Shown: one piece after another, positions 32,449 through 45,429 of the stretch
How positions within the stretch are numbered: position 1 is the stretch's first letter
Layout: every line of letters starts with the position of its first letter
Assembly: GCA_016858145.1 (NCBI GenBank)
Contig: JAEHOE010000012.1
Location: 1,488,001-1,552,000, forward strand
Source of the DNA: Edaphochlamys debaryana
Taxonomy: Eukaryota; Chlorophyta; Chlorophyceae; Chlamydomonadales
Direction of reading: 5' to 3'
DNA: 64,000 nucleotides
Notes under the pieces: model-generated
Seen by the model: the letters and a program-made list of their open reading frames with translations, nothing else
The model's database searches: none
Told to the model about the DNA's origin: nothing
Made by a program: the position numbers and the translations under genes

Positions 32449-34198
32449 GCGGCGGCGCGGCGCAGCGCGGTGGGGGGCCATGGCCGGGTGCGGAGTCTGG
32501 TGGGAGCCGCGGGGCGCGTGTGGTGGTGGTGGTGCGAGTGCTGGGAGTGCTTTGAGAGGTGGCGCAGGTGACTGCAGATCAGAGCTGACGGTGATGGATG
32601 TGATGGACCGGCTGCTGGTGATGGGCTGAGCGCTTGTACCCTGGGGCTGTGACGTGCTCTCCTGCGCGCGGCTGGCTGGGGCTTGGTGAAAGCCTGAACG
32701 TGGGGTGGTGAGAGAGGGTAGGCTGGCGAGGCATGAGGCCGGGCGCTGTGTGGCGTGATGCGCCTCGGGTGGATACCACGTGGGCTTTCAGCCGTTCCAA
32801 CCCTCGAGGTCCTGGCCTGACCTTGTGAAGGACTCTTCGCTATGCCCAGCTCCTGACCCAGCTTGAGTCGCGTGGAACACCGGGTCTGCCCTCCCGTGTG
32901 CAGCCAGCCAATGCGCGCCCCATCCGGCTGTACCCTCCCTGGGCTTGCCTTGCACGCTTCCTCGGGCTTACTCGATGGCCCTAGGTGGCAGCTACTCCAG
33001 CTAGTGGACCGCGCCGTGGCCGTCCGCTCCTGCCTTGCACATCCGCTCGGTGGCCGGGAGCGCGGACGCAGGTGTCTCGCCGCATTGGCTGTGAGGAGGA
33101 GGAGCGTCAGGGAGGATCAGCAGGAGAACGGGCCACTGACGGCACTGAGCCTGGTCGAGGGCTCGACCGGATGCAGGAGGTGTTCACACTTGGCTCCACA
33201 GTTCACAGCGCCATTCCATCTGCACCCGCCACCCGCACGAGCCCGCTTGTGCAGTTGTGCTCGTCATGAGCACCCCCCCGCCAAACCCCCACATCCCACC
33301 CTGGACAACTACCGCTATGGTCCCGGCCCGGGTGTCGGCTACAGTGGTCCTGCCCGGCCCATCCACCGTCGGCCGCTCGAGACACCCGACAAGACGCCCC
33401 CTCACAACTGCGGTATAGAGCCTCAAGCCCTGTCGAGCCCACAATGAAATACGTCGGAGAAGCATTTATTGCAGGTGCCCCGCAGCCAGCCTCACAACCC
33501 ACGAGCGCCATCCACACGCGCCAAGTTGCATCGACCCCCTGCATCAACACCTCGACCCTGCAGCCCGAGACTCTGGTAAGCGTGTGGTAACAGGACCGCA
33601 CAACACGCGCAAAACATCGGCCACACTCTGTGCAGAGCGCCTCACAACCCAATCCGCCGTGTCCCCTATCAGAATCGATGTCAGGCGCCCCTGACTGTCA
33701 CCGCCGCGCCCCACCTCTCTCAGGGGCCGCCGCCAAAGCGAATCCCAGTTCAATAACTGCGCTGCTCCCCAGCTCATGCCGAAGCGTCCGCGCGTGTTGT
33801 GGTTCTCCCTCCCTCGTCCTCCTGCGCCCGCGCACCGTCCGACCCCACCAGCCCATGGCTGCTTACTCTCACCCTTGAAACTTACGGTCTCCACAATCCC
33901 CCACAGCTCAGCTTGGTGCTCAGGGCAGCCCTCAACTCCCACCACCTCCATTCCTGCCCCGCCGCTCGCTCCTCCAGCTCAGCAAGCCGGGCCCCGTCCC
34001 CACCAACGCGCCCCCCCGCCGCCGCAACCTGCCATCCGGCCCCACTCCGCCCCCGCCTCCTCGCCCTCCCCCTCGCACGGTCCGCATGCCCCGCTCCTCC
34101 AGCCGCGCCCCTGCTCCTTCCCCCCTGGGCAGGGAAGTTCCTCCCGCGGTCCGCATGCCCTACTCCTCCAGCGCCCCCCTCCTCCTGCCCCCCTGCCC
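32449..34198. other. convergent intergenic region
   Basis: Between the TTM3 stop and the stop of the minus-strand ARID gene. It contains 3' UTRs. I see no TGTAA or TTACA signal at a sensible distance, no RNA gene and no convincing coding sequence. Confidence 0.5.
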
Positions 34199-37100
34199 TC
34201 ACGCGGTCCGCATGCGCTTGACGCCCTCGCCCGTGGCCTCCTGCTCGCGGGCGCACGAGGGGCACACGTACACGCGGCCCGCGCCCTGCGTGTAGTCGGC
34301 GTAGGCCCCCAGCCCCGGGCGCTTGTCGCACACCAGGTGCACCCAGTTCTCACACGCGTCGCAGCACAGCCAGTCGGTGCCGCCCTGGCGGGGGGGGGGG
34401 GCGAGAAGGGGGCGGGGAAGGTGTGTTTCGCTGACACGACTGCCAGTGAGTTTGCAAGTAACAAAATGGTAATGGTGCGGGCGGGCAAGGGTGGCCCCAG
34501 ACCCTCGCTTCCCCACTCCAGGCCCCGCCGCCCCACCTGGTCCCCTCCGTTGCACAGCACGCAGCGGTCCAGCGTCACGTCCTCCGGGTGCGCCGCCTCG
34601 TACTCCATCAGGTAGTTCTGGTAGTGCCGCTTGAGCGCGTTGCCCACGCCCGTCTGCTTGTTGGACTCGGTCCAGTTGCGCATGCGCGGGAACACCTGGG
34701 GGTGGTGCGAGTGAGGGGGAGAGGGGGGGTAGGGGTGTTTGTTGCTGAGCGGGAACGTGCCGACGCCAGGGAAACCTTGTATGGAGAGGTACATACCGCC
34801 GTGTTAACCAAATGGAGAGAAGAGCTCCGTAGTGTCCGCGTGACGAGAGTGGCTGAGAGTGGCGTAGGCAGCGGCGGCTGTGCGCTATCCCTAAGCACTA
34901 ATAGGTCGGAGGTAACAGAACCGGCCAGTCGCTGGGGTGCTTCGGCATGCGAGTGCAACGCGCAAACCAACGCACAAACGACGCATAACATTTTCCCGGC
35001 GGAACGAGTCCCAACTCGCCCCGAACTCACCTGACCATATCGAAGGAACCACCACAGAGACGAAGCGCAAAGCCGGCAGGGGAGGGAGAAGGCATGGGAG
35101 TGAGGACATGCGGAAGCCCACGGCGCAAATGGTGTGCAGTGGTGTGCGTGCGGTCGCGCGGAACGTCTGGTGTCTAGAGTGTGTAGCTACGCAAAAGAGA
35201 CAACGTAAAAGAATGAGGAAGAGGCGTGTGACGCGCAGTGCAAAGAATCCCGGAGGCAGACAGTACGGCAGACGCTCCCGCGTGGGGGAGGGAGGTGCTA
35301 AGCTGGTGTGGGGTACCGGACCCGATGGGTTCACCCGGTACCACCACGGCCAGGGGACTAGCTCCCACTGGCGGTTGCCCACGGGGGTAGGGGTGTTTGG
35401 TGCTGAGCGGCATCGCGCCGACGCCGGGGGATGGGGGTGGCGGGGTGGTGGTGGACTGGTTGGCGCCGGCGTCGTGTTCGCTCTAAGCCCCACAGGCTCT
35501 CCGCTAGGAGAGGGGCTCAAGCGAGGCCGGTCCCTTGGCGTGCTGCGGGGCCTTGAAGCTTCCGATCAGAGGCCACACAACCCCCGAGCCCGAGCCCCGG
35601 CCAGGCACCCAACGCGCCCCGCCCGCCCCTCTACCGACATCATTTCGCCACACAATCCCCCCCCTCCCCGGCCCCGCTCCCTAGCCCCCCTTCACCGCTC
35701 CCCACCTGGCCCTTCCAGTTGATGCCGTTGCCCACCCGGAAGCCGCCGCGCGACACCACCTCCCGGTACAGCGAGAACAGGTCCAGGCTGACGCCGTTGA
35801 GCACGGCCTCGGGGAAGCGGGCCCGGTCGATGGGCTTGCCCCTCAGCAGCGCCAGGAAGGCGGTCAGGTCGTCGTAGAACTGGGCCTCGCTGCAGCAGGC
35901 CAGGGGGGGGCGCCGGCACGTGTAGCCCTGCGGGGGGCGGGGGGTAGAGGAGGGGGCGGAGGGGAAGGAGGCGCGGGGGAGGAGGTGGGGGGTTGGGTTG
36001 GAGGATGGGCGGGCCGTGGGAAGGGCCCAGGCACAGTGGCGGGCGGAGGACGTCAGGCGGGTGAGGACGAGAGGGAGACGAAGAGAAAATGCTTGACGCG
36101 CTGAAAGGGCGACAAGCCAGTACACAGGGACCAAGCTACGTACGCCCACGTTAGATAGACCCCAGGCTCAACCCAGCTTATGGCCCTCAGCGCTTCACGC
36201 GTAGTAAGGACATTAGGTCCAAGTATGCAACCTCAAGGTCACAACGGCGCGCGGCACAGCGGTCAGCGGAAAGCGCTTGCGATACTCAAGCTCATCAGCG
36301 TTACATGCGTTGTCCGATACACAGCTCGCAGCTGTAACAATCAACCAAGAAACCATATGCGAGCGATGACGCTCAGCCCTCTCGTAAAGAGAGGTGCCCT
36401 TGCCTCCGACCTCTCTGGAAGCAATCGCACGCCCCCCGCCCGCCATCCTCCTGCTGCCTCGCCGCAGCCCCGCCGACCCATTCGCCGGCCACGCCGCGTA
36501 CAAGGAACTGCCGCCTGCTTACGGTACCCACGCCCGCGCCGTGCGGAGCGCGGGCCTAAGGGCTTCTCGCCCGACCCCCATCCCGCGCGGACCCCTTTCC
36601 CTTTCCCTTTTCCATCCGCCCCAGGCCCATCCCCACCCTGGGCTGCGGGTGCTATGCGCTGCCCCCATACAGCGCCTCAAATTGCGAGGCCGCACCGCTA
36701 CCGCTAGTCCTGCTTACCGGCAGGTCCCCCTGGAGGTTGGGCCGCCGGTCCGACAGCGGCCCCGCCGGCCGCCCCCCGCGCCCATCCGGCGAGCCGTCGA
36801 TCCCATCGCCCGCCGCCGACCCGCTGAGCCCGCCCGCCTCCCCGGCGGCGCCGTCGGGCCCCGGGCTGTCCGGCGACGCCGCCGCCGCCGCCCCCGCCGC
36901 CGCGCCGCCGTTGTCCAAGGAATGGAGCTGGCCGTTGAGGCTGTACCCCATCAGCGCCGCGTCGGTCCCCAGGTACACGCCGTTGGCGGTTGCCATCGGC
37001 GCCTCGCCGTGACCGTTGGCGGTTAGGCCGTTTACCGTTAGGCCGTTGACGTGCCCGCCGTTGATGTTGAGCAGGGCGTCCACGTCCATGCCGGTCGCTT

Positions 37101-40100
37101 CCCCGCCGTTGCACGTGGCCGAGGGGGAGGGGAGCGAATCCGCCGGGACCATGGACGCGGGATCTGACGACGCCCCGCCCCCGCCCGCTGCTGCCCCCGG
37201 GGTGGAGGAGCTGGGGTAGGGCATGGCCGGGGGGATGGCCCCCAGGCCGTTGACCACCAGCAGCGTCAGCCGCTGTACGTCCGAGGGGGTGAAGGACGTG
37301 TCGGCGGCGTTGCCCACCGCCGCCACGCCCAGCGCCGCGAGGCTGCGGTACCGCACGTCCTGGCGGGGGATGGAGCCGGGGCGGGGGGCGCAGTGGGAGT
37401 GAGGGAGCGATGGAGGGTAGTTGAAGGGCCGGCCTACGGAGGCTAGCTCCAGTACCGCGGCGCGTGTCCACCCGTCCATTGCAGAGCCGGTTCAGGCGCC
37501 TGTGTCACGACCAGCCCGCAGCCCCTGGCCTCGCTGTTAAACACTACATCCCTCAGCTCCCTTTCCTCAGCTTCACCGCCCGCAAGGCACCTCCACTCCA
37601 CCCGCCCGCTCCCCAGGGACCCCGTCGGACCTGGGCCCCCAGGGCCCCATCCCCCCCGCAGCCCATGCTCCTCCCCACCTTGCACAGGCTCCGCAGCACC
37701 TCCACCGCCCACACGCTGGTCACCGCCACCGTGTCCACCACCGGCACACCCCCCGCCACCACCGAGGAGGACCGAGGCGTGGGCAGCGACAGCCCGGGCG
37801 GCGGCAGGCGGAACTGCAGGCTCACGCTGTCCGTCACGAGCGTCATTCTGGGAGGGCGGAGGGCGGGGAGGAGGGAGGAGAGGGAGGCGGGGGAGGGGAG
37901 GGAGGAGGCCGGGGTTGGGGGAAGGAGGGACGATCCGGGAGAGGGCGGGCAGGAGAGCTGGGGCTGGGCGGAGGACGGGGGAAGAGCTGGCGGCGCTGCC
38001 CTTGGTATCCAACACCCGCACGCACATGTCCACAGCACCAGGGGCAGGCCATGCAACCCCAACACCACCCGCCCGATCCCCTCGTCCGTCCCCTTTCGCC
38101 GAGCCTTCACTCCGCACGCTTGATCCCCTCCTCTGCCCTCCGCCCTCCCCAAATACCCCTTCACCCTCCCCCAGTACCCCTTCACCCTCCCCATGCCCCG
38201 CTCCACCCTCCGCACCCCCACCTGAGGGCGTGCTGCACCAGCCCCTCGTGCTGCAGCACCGAGGGCGGCGCCCCCAGCACCACGGCCCCGGGCGCCCCCG
38301 AGGCCGTGGCGTAGTCGCACCGCACCGCCTGGCAGCCGGGCGGCAGGTTGCGGGGCAGCGCCTCGAGCGGCGTGCGGCCGGTCAGCTGGGGAGGGGGCGC
38401 ACGGCGAGAGGGGGGAAGGGCGTGAGGGGAGGCAAGAGAGGAGAGGAGAGCGGACCAGTGCTTTCCTGCCGCCCGGCGGAACCCAGTCGCCTGGCCGCAC
38501 GGCTGCCCTGCGCCGCATAGAGCCTGGTCCACGAGTCCAGTCCACGCCCTCTGGTCAACGCAGGGCCCAAACCCCACGGCTCCGCCCCACAGCGGCGCAA
38601 CCGGTCCTCCCGCCGCCGCCCGAGCCTCCAGCCCCGGACCGCCTTGCCCTTCCCCACCCGTCCACCCCCTCCCCTCCCCTCCCCGGCCCCTCCCACCGTG
38701 AGCCCCCGCGCCTCCATGACCAGCAGCCCCCGCAGCGCCTCCCCCAGGAACGACAGCCGCACGCTGTCGATCAGCCCGCTGCCGCCGCACAGCAGCAGCC
38801 GCAGCTCCGCGCGGGGCGCCAGCAGCCGGACGTCGGTCCAGCCTGGGGGGTCGGGGGAGGTTGAAGCGGGGAGGCTGCAATCAAGGCACGTGCGTACCCG
38901 TTCACGGGCCGCGGTCGCTCGGCCTGGGCCCCCGCTTCGCGCACCCATCCCGCCGCAGGCAGCCCGACCGCATCACTGCCGCCTGCCCATCCCATCGCGC
39001 GACCCCCGCCCTCTCTTACAACCCGGCTGAGCACTCTAAATCCTTGTTCCCGTCTCCCCTTGCACCCGGGAACCCTCGGCTCTCTCCGCTCCCTCCCTCC
39101 CCATTCCTGGTCCCTCCGCACCGGGGAAGGAGGGCAGTTGCGACTGCTCCACCGCCAGCCCCGGCACTGACAGCTGCGGAATGGAAGAGGAGTCGGGGAG
39201 CGCCGGCCGCACCGACGAGACGAAGGCGGGGAGCGGCGGGGGCGGGTAGGTGGGCCCGCCGTTGGCGTCGGGGCCCGCCCCGGGCCCGCCCGGACCCGGC
39301 TGGGCCTGGTGCGGGTTGTGCGGCGGCGAGTGGGGCTGCTGCTGCTGCGTGCAGTGGGCCTGCGTGCAGTGGCTGGCGGCCGCGAAGGCCTCCGGCGGCG
39401 AGGCGGCCGAGCAGGCCAGGAAGGAGAGGAAGGCTGCGTTGAAGAGCGCTGCCACGGCCGTGGGGATGGCGGTGCCGGCGGGCCACACCACCACATGGGC
39501 GGGGCCGCGGTGGTGCAGCGCCGGGCCTGGAAGAAGGGTGCGGAGCAGGGCGAGCGGGGAGAGAGAGAGAGGGCGCGTCAGCCGAGGATTCCAGAGGTTG
39601 AGCGGCAGTCGTGGGCTTGGCCGCAGGCACGCTGCAAGCTGTCGACTGGGTGAGGGGCGGCGGGAAGGTCCTCTTCCGCTTTCAGCCGCCCCACGCAGCC
39701 CCTCTTTCCCCCCAGTCCGCCCGCTCATGTCGGCCCTGTCCCCTCCCCGCCCCACCGAAGTGCGGAGACACCACTGCGTCGACGAACACTACCTCCGCGC
39801 CGCTGCCGCCCAGGGCCGCCAGCAGCACGTCCTCCCCGTGGGGCTTATCGCCTGGGGTTGGCGAGGGGCGGATAGGGTGCGGAATGGGGCGGGCGTGGTG
39901 GGAAGGGTGGGTGTGCAGGGGCCGTCAGGTATGAGGGGCGCGGGTCGGAGGATGGGGTTGGCGCGGGGTTGGGGCGCCGGCAATGCTATTGCGGTGGGAG
40001 ACGTGGAGACGCACAGAGAGGTCGGGGCGCAGGGCGAGACGGCTGAGGGCTAGGTATGGATGGGATGAGGGAGGTATGAGACGACTCTGAGCTTGTTCAG

Positions 40101-41083
40101 AGGTGCGTGGGTGCTGGGGGTTGGCCTAGCTGGACGTCGGACAGCCTGCGAACGTCTGCTGCGCGACTGACGACCAAGAGGCAAGGGGCGCGAGTGCGTT
40201 CTGTACTTCTTGCGTGGAGATCTCCTCCTCCTCAGGGGATATCCGTGACAACGGGGCGTGTTCGCGCTCTCGTCGCGAGGGGTTCAGGTTCGGGCGAGGA
40301 TGGCCCGTGCCGCGACCCTGATGATACACACATACAGCGGTTCTAGTGCCCCGACCACCCCAGCGCCGGTGTAGGGATCCAAGTGACCCCAGAGATCACT
40401 ATAGACTACGTTCGCGCCAGCGACTCCGGCCGCGGCGCCGTCCGCATCGCTGTCGGAGATGTTAACCGACTTATCTTGCGAGGGGCTGGGTTTGGTCGAC
40501 TACCCGTGGCCCTGGGAATGCTGTTTTGCCCCCTGCAATGACTTGAAGCCACGGGAGGAGCGCGTGGCCTTCCAGCGACAGAAAGCCGCGCGGCTTTGGG
40601 CGTCCGAAGCCCCCCAACGTGCACGCTTTATCACGAAGGCGCGAAGCCCCGCCGACCCCTTCCCGCAGATCTGGCCTCACCACGGAACTGGAAGGGGCCA
40701 ACTACGGCTGCCTGCTTTGGGTCGTGCTGTGATGATGGGCCGCAGCAGTAGACCAGGTTTGGCCTGTTGACCGCCACGGCATCGTTGAACTCCGCCAGGG
40801 ACGGGTTCTGCAGCACAGTCACCTGCGTCCGGCGGGGTGGCGCGGGGGTCGCGCTCGCGGGGCGGGCCGGCATCCCGCGATGCTGCGTTCTCGGCGGCCT
40901 CGCCCCCGTTGCCCGAGCTCAAGGTCCCCAGGCCGTTGCAATCACCTGGGCGTTCGGGAGCTGCGTGTCGGGTTTGGACAAGTCCAGCACGGCGGAGTGG
41001 ACCGCCACGCCCCCGCAATCCAGCGGCGACGTCCCCGGGCTCGCCACGCAGGCGACGACGCGCCAGCGGGGCGCAGCTGCCAT
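34199..41083 (-). CDS. ARID plus PHD-finger chromatin protein (plant ARID4-like)
   Basis: Eleven exons: 41083-40946, 40822-40681, 39851-39756, 39526-39122, 38842-38697, 38385-38222, 37847-37679, 37359-36718, 35927-35706, 34695-34537, 34384-34199; 2469 bases, 822 residues, frame intact. The N-terminal half (MAAAPRWRVVACVASPGT, TVLQNPSLAEFNDAVAVNRP, AHVVVWPAGTAIPTAVAALF) resembles the long N-terminus of plant ARID4-like proteins. A Ser/Gly/Asn-rich linker follows (about 450-630). The ARID domain (about 645-755) shows FYDDLTAFLALLRGKPID, SLDLFSLYREVVSRGGF and VGNALKRHYQNYLMEYE. The C4HC3 PHD finger (about 751-810) is complete: CVLC, CDAC, WVHLVC, CPSC. Such proteins bind AT-rich DNA and histone tails in chromatin complexes. 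The partner complex is not known here. Confidence 0.9.
34728..34912 (-). repeat. dispersed intronic repeat, copy B
   Basis: In the ARID gene intron 34696-35705. Read on the minus strand it has AGTGCTTAGGGATAGCG, CAGCCGCCGCTGCCTACGCC, GGCGGTATGTACCT and AACAAACACCCCTACC in the same order as copy A in the CDIN1 intron. Confidence 0.55.
35385..35432 (-). repeat. terminal fragment of the same dispersed repeat, copy C
   Basis: Minus-strand GGCGTCGGCGCG, CCGCTCAGCACC and AAACACCCCTACCCCC nearly match the end of copy B, in the same orientation and intron, about 650 bp away. The two could be terminal direct repeats of one insertion or two separate copies. Confidence 0.5.
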
Positions 41084-41594
41084 TCCCGCTTATCTGCTAA
41101 GCATCAATACCGCAGCCAGTTCCGAGCCTGCTCGGCGAGCCGGTTGGGAGCAGCGCACCCCTTGCACTGCAGCTATCAGTATGTCTCCTATGTGTTCAGT
41201 TGAGGCACCCTAGGTGTGTCGACACGGGAAGTTGATTCGCACGCGGGCGACGGCAAGCGCAACACGCAAATGAACATCGCATCGGGCTCCAAGGAGGGCG
41301 TGGGTTACTGAGCTCGCCTTGCTCACCTCCCAAACTGTCTATGCAAACCTGTCATTGCGCCCTTGCGCCACCGCGTAACGAGTAGCGTCTGACGCAGCTC
41401 GCATTCATTCCCAGCGTCGTCGGCTCGCACGATCCGGCCGGACCAGCAGCAGCAGCAGTCCCAGAAGCTCATTCTAAGCACAACGGCCTCTCCGAGGCCT
41501 CGAGGCGGCTGACTCGCCAGGCGGTACCCAATTTGCGCGCGCCAAAGTGGTCCCCCTAGCGGCCTGAGCAGCCCGGCTCTTGCGAGCGGGGCAA
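41084..41594. promoter_or_regulatory. divergent promoter region, ARID gene and unknown gene
   Basis: Only 511 bp separate the two start codons, so this interval must hold both promoters and 5' UTRs. No known element recognised. Confidence 0.5.
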
Positions 41595-44500
41595 ATGAGC
41601 GCCGAGGACGATGAGGCGGGATCGCAGGTCGCCCATGATGCCATCGAGGATATCCTGGACCAGGTGGGGGCCTGAGCGGGGGGGGCTGCTGCGTCCGCCG
41701 CTTGCGTGCAGGAGGGCGGCGCAGCCCCGTGGACCCCCGCCTCAGGCCAGGGCTCATACACCCACCGAACGCGGCTGCCCACCCCACAACTGCCACCATG
41801 GCTTGCCCCCTCCTCCAGCGGGTGGGATTGAGCGCAGATGGGTGCGGCTAGGTCGTGCGTCCCGCCCCGGCACCCCAGTGCTGTGGGCCGCCACGGTCTC
41901 GCACCGCCCTCTCACTACCCATCGCACGTCTGCCCCCCTTGAAAAACAGCCCCCAGGCAGGCAGTGGGCTGGTGGTTGGTGGGCGGGCAGGCACGCCAGA
42001 CCCTGCCCGCCTGCCCGCCCATAGCTACCCTTGCCCTCTCCAGACCTTGCCCCTCTCTCCCTCTTTCCCTTCCTCCAGTACCGGTTTCTGTGGGAGCCTG
42101 AATACCGAGTGAAGATCAAGAAGGAGTGAGCTGACGCAGGCTAGGGTGGCTAGGGGCGGCAGGGGGCGCAAGGGCCGGGATGGCAGATGGGGAACGGGGC
42201 ACGAATGGACTGCATTCGGAAGAGCGTCGGGGTGACGAATCGAAGGCGTGGGGCGCGGGAGCCCGATGCTGGATACGAGAGGCGGGGGAGTGATGCCTAA
42301 GCAGCCATGGCACCTTGGCGGTGCGTCCACTCCTCTCATCTCCGCTGCCCAGCCTTCTCAACCCCCAACCGCTCACCCCACCCCAGGCTCATGGGCTACT
42401 CAGTTGGGCTGGGACTGTCCAAGCCCCACATGGCAACACAGCGGCTGAGAGTCACGGTGGGTCGCGGTTTGGGGGAGTGTGCCCGTACTGACTACACCCT
42501 CTCCGTCGCTCCGCCTATCCTTGTCTCAGCTGCCTACACCTCATCGCTCACGCGCCCCCAGGTCAAGCCCACCCACCGCGAGGGCAACCCCTGGTTCGCC
42601 CCGGGGCGCTACGTGCAGAAGGTGCTGCTCATGCCGCAGCAGTCCTTCGCGGCGCTCTACAGGTGGGGCGGTGGCACTGGGTAGAGGAGGGTGGTGGATG
42701 GGGGACGGTGGGCGGTGGTGGAGTGGGAGTCAAGGCGGTTGGGTACTGGGGTGGTGGGGCGAAAGGTGGCTGGCTGCTCGTGTGGGCCGTGGAGATGGGG
42801 CGGTGGAGTTTCGGGCGGTTGAGCTATGGGACCGAGCCCCAGACGTGCCATGCGTGACAGTGTCGACAGGGTGGTGACTGGTGGTGAGAAGCGAGCTCTG
42901 ATGTGGGAGGAGGCTCCTACCTCTGCCAGGGACCGGTGGGAGCACTCCACTTCAGCCCACCACCCCAGGGCCACGGGGCTGGCGGGGGCCATGCCGGCGG
43001 CCCGCACCCCGCGAGCCGTTTCGCGCGCCCGTCCGAGCTCCACCCCGCCTGAATCCTCGCCCCTGCCTTCCGCACTGTGCTGCAAGCTCTACCCCGCGCC
43101 TCGTACGCTCCCTACTCAACCCCTTTCCCTTGCCCCTCGTGCCGGCTCGCCTCCTCCCAGCCGCAAGCTGGCCTGGGGCATCCTGCGGTGCCAGTTCGTG
43201 GCGGGCTACTTCTGGGACCGCCAGCGGCCCTCTTTCGACTACAGGTGCGAGGAGGAGTGGGGTTGCGGTGGGGCTTGTGGGCAGGTTTGTGGGCAGGGTG
43301 GGAAAAGGAGGCACGGGGTAGGGGAAGCGGGCCCAGTAAATTGGGCCGGGCCTTGCGCCTGGGGTCCTCTGGCCTAGACCGCGTAGGGTCTGGAGGAGGC
43401 CTCCACTGCAGCGCGGTCCTTTCAGCTGTGGGGGTAGGGGCGCGCAACAACCGCTGTCCACCGTGTCCCCCTTTCCTCAGCCCTGGACCCACGCCCTGAC
43501 TGCTCACCACTGGCTGGTTGACCTCCCTTGCACCCCGACCCCGACCTTGACCCCACCGCCCTGCCCCCCTCCTGCCCCCTCCCCCGCAGGATCTCCACCA
43601 AGTGGAACGACGGCCTGCGCATGAAGCGGAAGGAATACGTGAGCGGGGGCAGGCGGGGATCTGGGGGGCTTTTTCCGCCGCGCCGTGTTCGTTGTCAACT
43701 GCTCATGCACGGTCGTCCCCTCCTGCCCTACTCCGCTTGCGGGGTTCGGGCGCGTTCCCAACTTCCGAGCCACGTTCAACCCACCCGTCCCCCCTCCGCT
43801 CTCTCCCTTGCCTCCCTTCCCTTCCACCCCCCCAGTACCAGCCCACGGACAAGCTGCTGCTGAGGGCCAAGTGGAGCCTCGACATGGAGCTGCCGGACGT
43901 GGAGGGGTGAGGGGGGGGAGGGGTGAGGGGGCGGGAGTTAGGAGGGTGGAAGAGGGGGTGGGTGGGTGGGGCCTGAAGGGGGGGCGGGAGGGGCGTGCGG
44001 AGGGGTGAGGGGGGGAATGCAGGACTTTTGGCGGGGTTCAGGGAGCCGTGTTGGAGGCGTGAAATGTCGTGGGGCGCCGGGGCAGGTGGAAGGGGTGTGT
44101 CGAGCATGCAAAGGCGGGCTGCGGATGGCGCTCCATGCTCCAACCCCAGCCCAAGCGACCCCCGCAACCCGCTTCGCTTCAAACGCAACCCCCCCTCTCC
44201 CACCCACCCCAGGCACCTGGGGGGCATCGAGAACAGCACGCAGGTGCCGGTGGACGTGGAGTACGGCAGGCTGGAGTTCAGCGTCGTACAGGTGGGGGCC
44301 TTGTCCGCGTGTCTTCCTGGGGACTCGCGGGAGAGGAGGGGTCAGTGAAACTTTGTGTGCGTGGAGGACGAGAGGCTATGCGAGTGCGCCTTGAGCCGTC
44401 TCCCCCAGGGTTCGCCGCGTCCCCACTTCTGTGTCCAGCCCTTTGCACCTGCCGGCTTCTTAGGCTTAGCGCCCGCCGCCTCTGACCCCTCATCTCCGTA

Positions 44501-44765
44501 CACCTAATTGCTTGCCCCTTCCCCCGCCCCTGCCCCTCCGCAGCTGGACGCCGTGTGGGACCTGGACGGAGTGAAGCCGCACGGGGCGGCGGCGGAGGGG
44601 GGGCGGAGGGCGGAGGAGGGGGGCAAGGGCAAGGCCAAGCAGCTGGCACCGGCGGGGGCGGCGGCGGCGTCACCGGCGGCGGCCGGGGAGGTGACGCCGG
44701 GGGGGCACCCCAGGGGCCTGGCGGGGCGGATATCGTGGCCTTGGCAGGCACAGCCGTCACGGTGA
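41595..44765 (+). CDS. conserved-looking protein of unknown function, 263 residues
   Basis: Nine exons: 41595-41663, 42079-42125, 42387-42456, 42562-42662, 43161-43244, 43590-43638, 43836-43906, 44213-44291, 44544-44765 (TGA). All junctions are in frame. The N-terminus is acidic (MSAEDDEAGSQVAHDAIEDI). The core looks beta-rich with alternating aromatic and charged residues: LWEPEYRVKIKKE, WFAPGRYVQKVLLM, AWGILRCQFVAGYFWDRQRP, RISTKWNDGLRMKRK, LLRAKWSLDMELPDVEG, VPVDVEYGRLEFSVVQ. There is no signal peptide or membrane helix. The C-terminal 55 residues are an Ala/Gly/Lys-rich tail. The core has the look of a folded, conserved plant and algal protein, possibly a beta-barrel or lipid-binding sheet, but I cannot name a family. 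Confidence 0.75.
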
Positions 44766-45229
44766 GGACGAGGAAGGAGGAGAAGAAGGGGGGAAAGGTG
44801 GCGGGGGCAAGGAGGAGGGCTTGACGGCGGAGTGACGAGAGGACGGGGGGTAGGGGTTAAGGGTAAAAGAGCGTGTGTACCGGTATTGAGGGGTGTTAGG
44901 AAACGAGGAAGCCGTAAGCAAGCGGAAAGCCCGGCGAGACTCCGAAGGTGTGAGGCGCCAACTGCTCCCGAGTGAGGGGTGTATTGGTAGGAAGTGGTAG
45001 GAGACCGCGGGAGTGGAGAGGGCTGGTGCGAGTGCCGAGGGGTAACCGTCGAGAGCGTGTTGCTACCTTGGTGGTTAAGCAGTTTGGCGTGGGAGCGTGG
45101 AGGTGGAGAGGGCCGTGTGCGTGTGCTGCTTGGGCTGAGTGAGGCGCGGGTAGAGGACACCAGGAGAAGGGGCGGCAGGTGCTTTCAATCAAGCTGGAAG
45201 GACGCGGCGGCGGGGGCGCACCCCCAAGC

Positions 45230-45234
45230 TGTAA
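45230..45234 (+). terminator. TGTAA poly(A) signal candidate
   Basis: TGTAA 465 bases after the stop of the 263-residue unknown gene, the expected position and motif for a volvocine mRNA end. Confidence 0.45.
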
Positions 45235-45429
45235 ACTGACACTGTGTGAGTTACCAACCTGAGCATCAGGGTGATCATCTACCTTGACGAAATAGAAGGA
45301 GATGGGTGCAGCGTGAAGGATGAAGGGGGTCCGGGATGGAACGGCGGCATGGCACGGCACGCCCATCTCGTCGCCCCCTGCATCAGTTTACTGGTGTCGC
45401 GGCACGCCCTGCTGCAGTAGTCCGCCACC

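Noticed and set aside
33776..34615. 279-codon plus-strand frame over the end of the ARID gene
   Set aside because: It is antisense to the PHD exon, whose zinc ligands and stop are clear on the minus strand.
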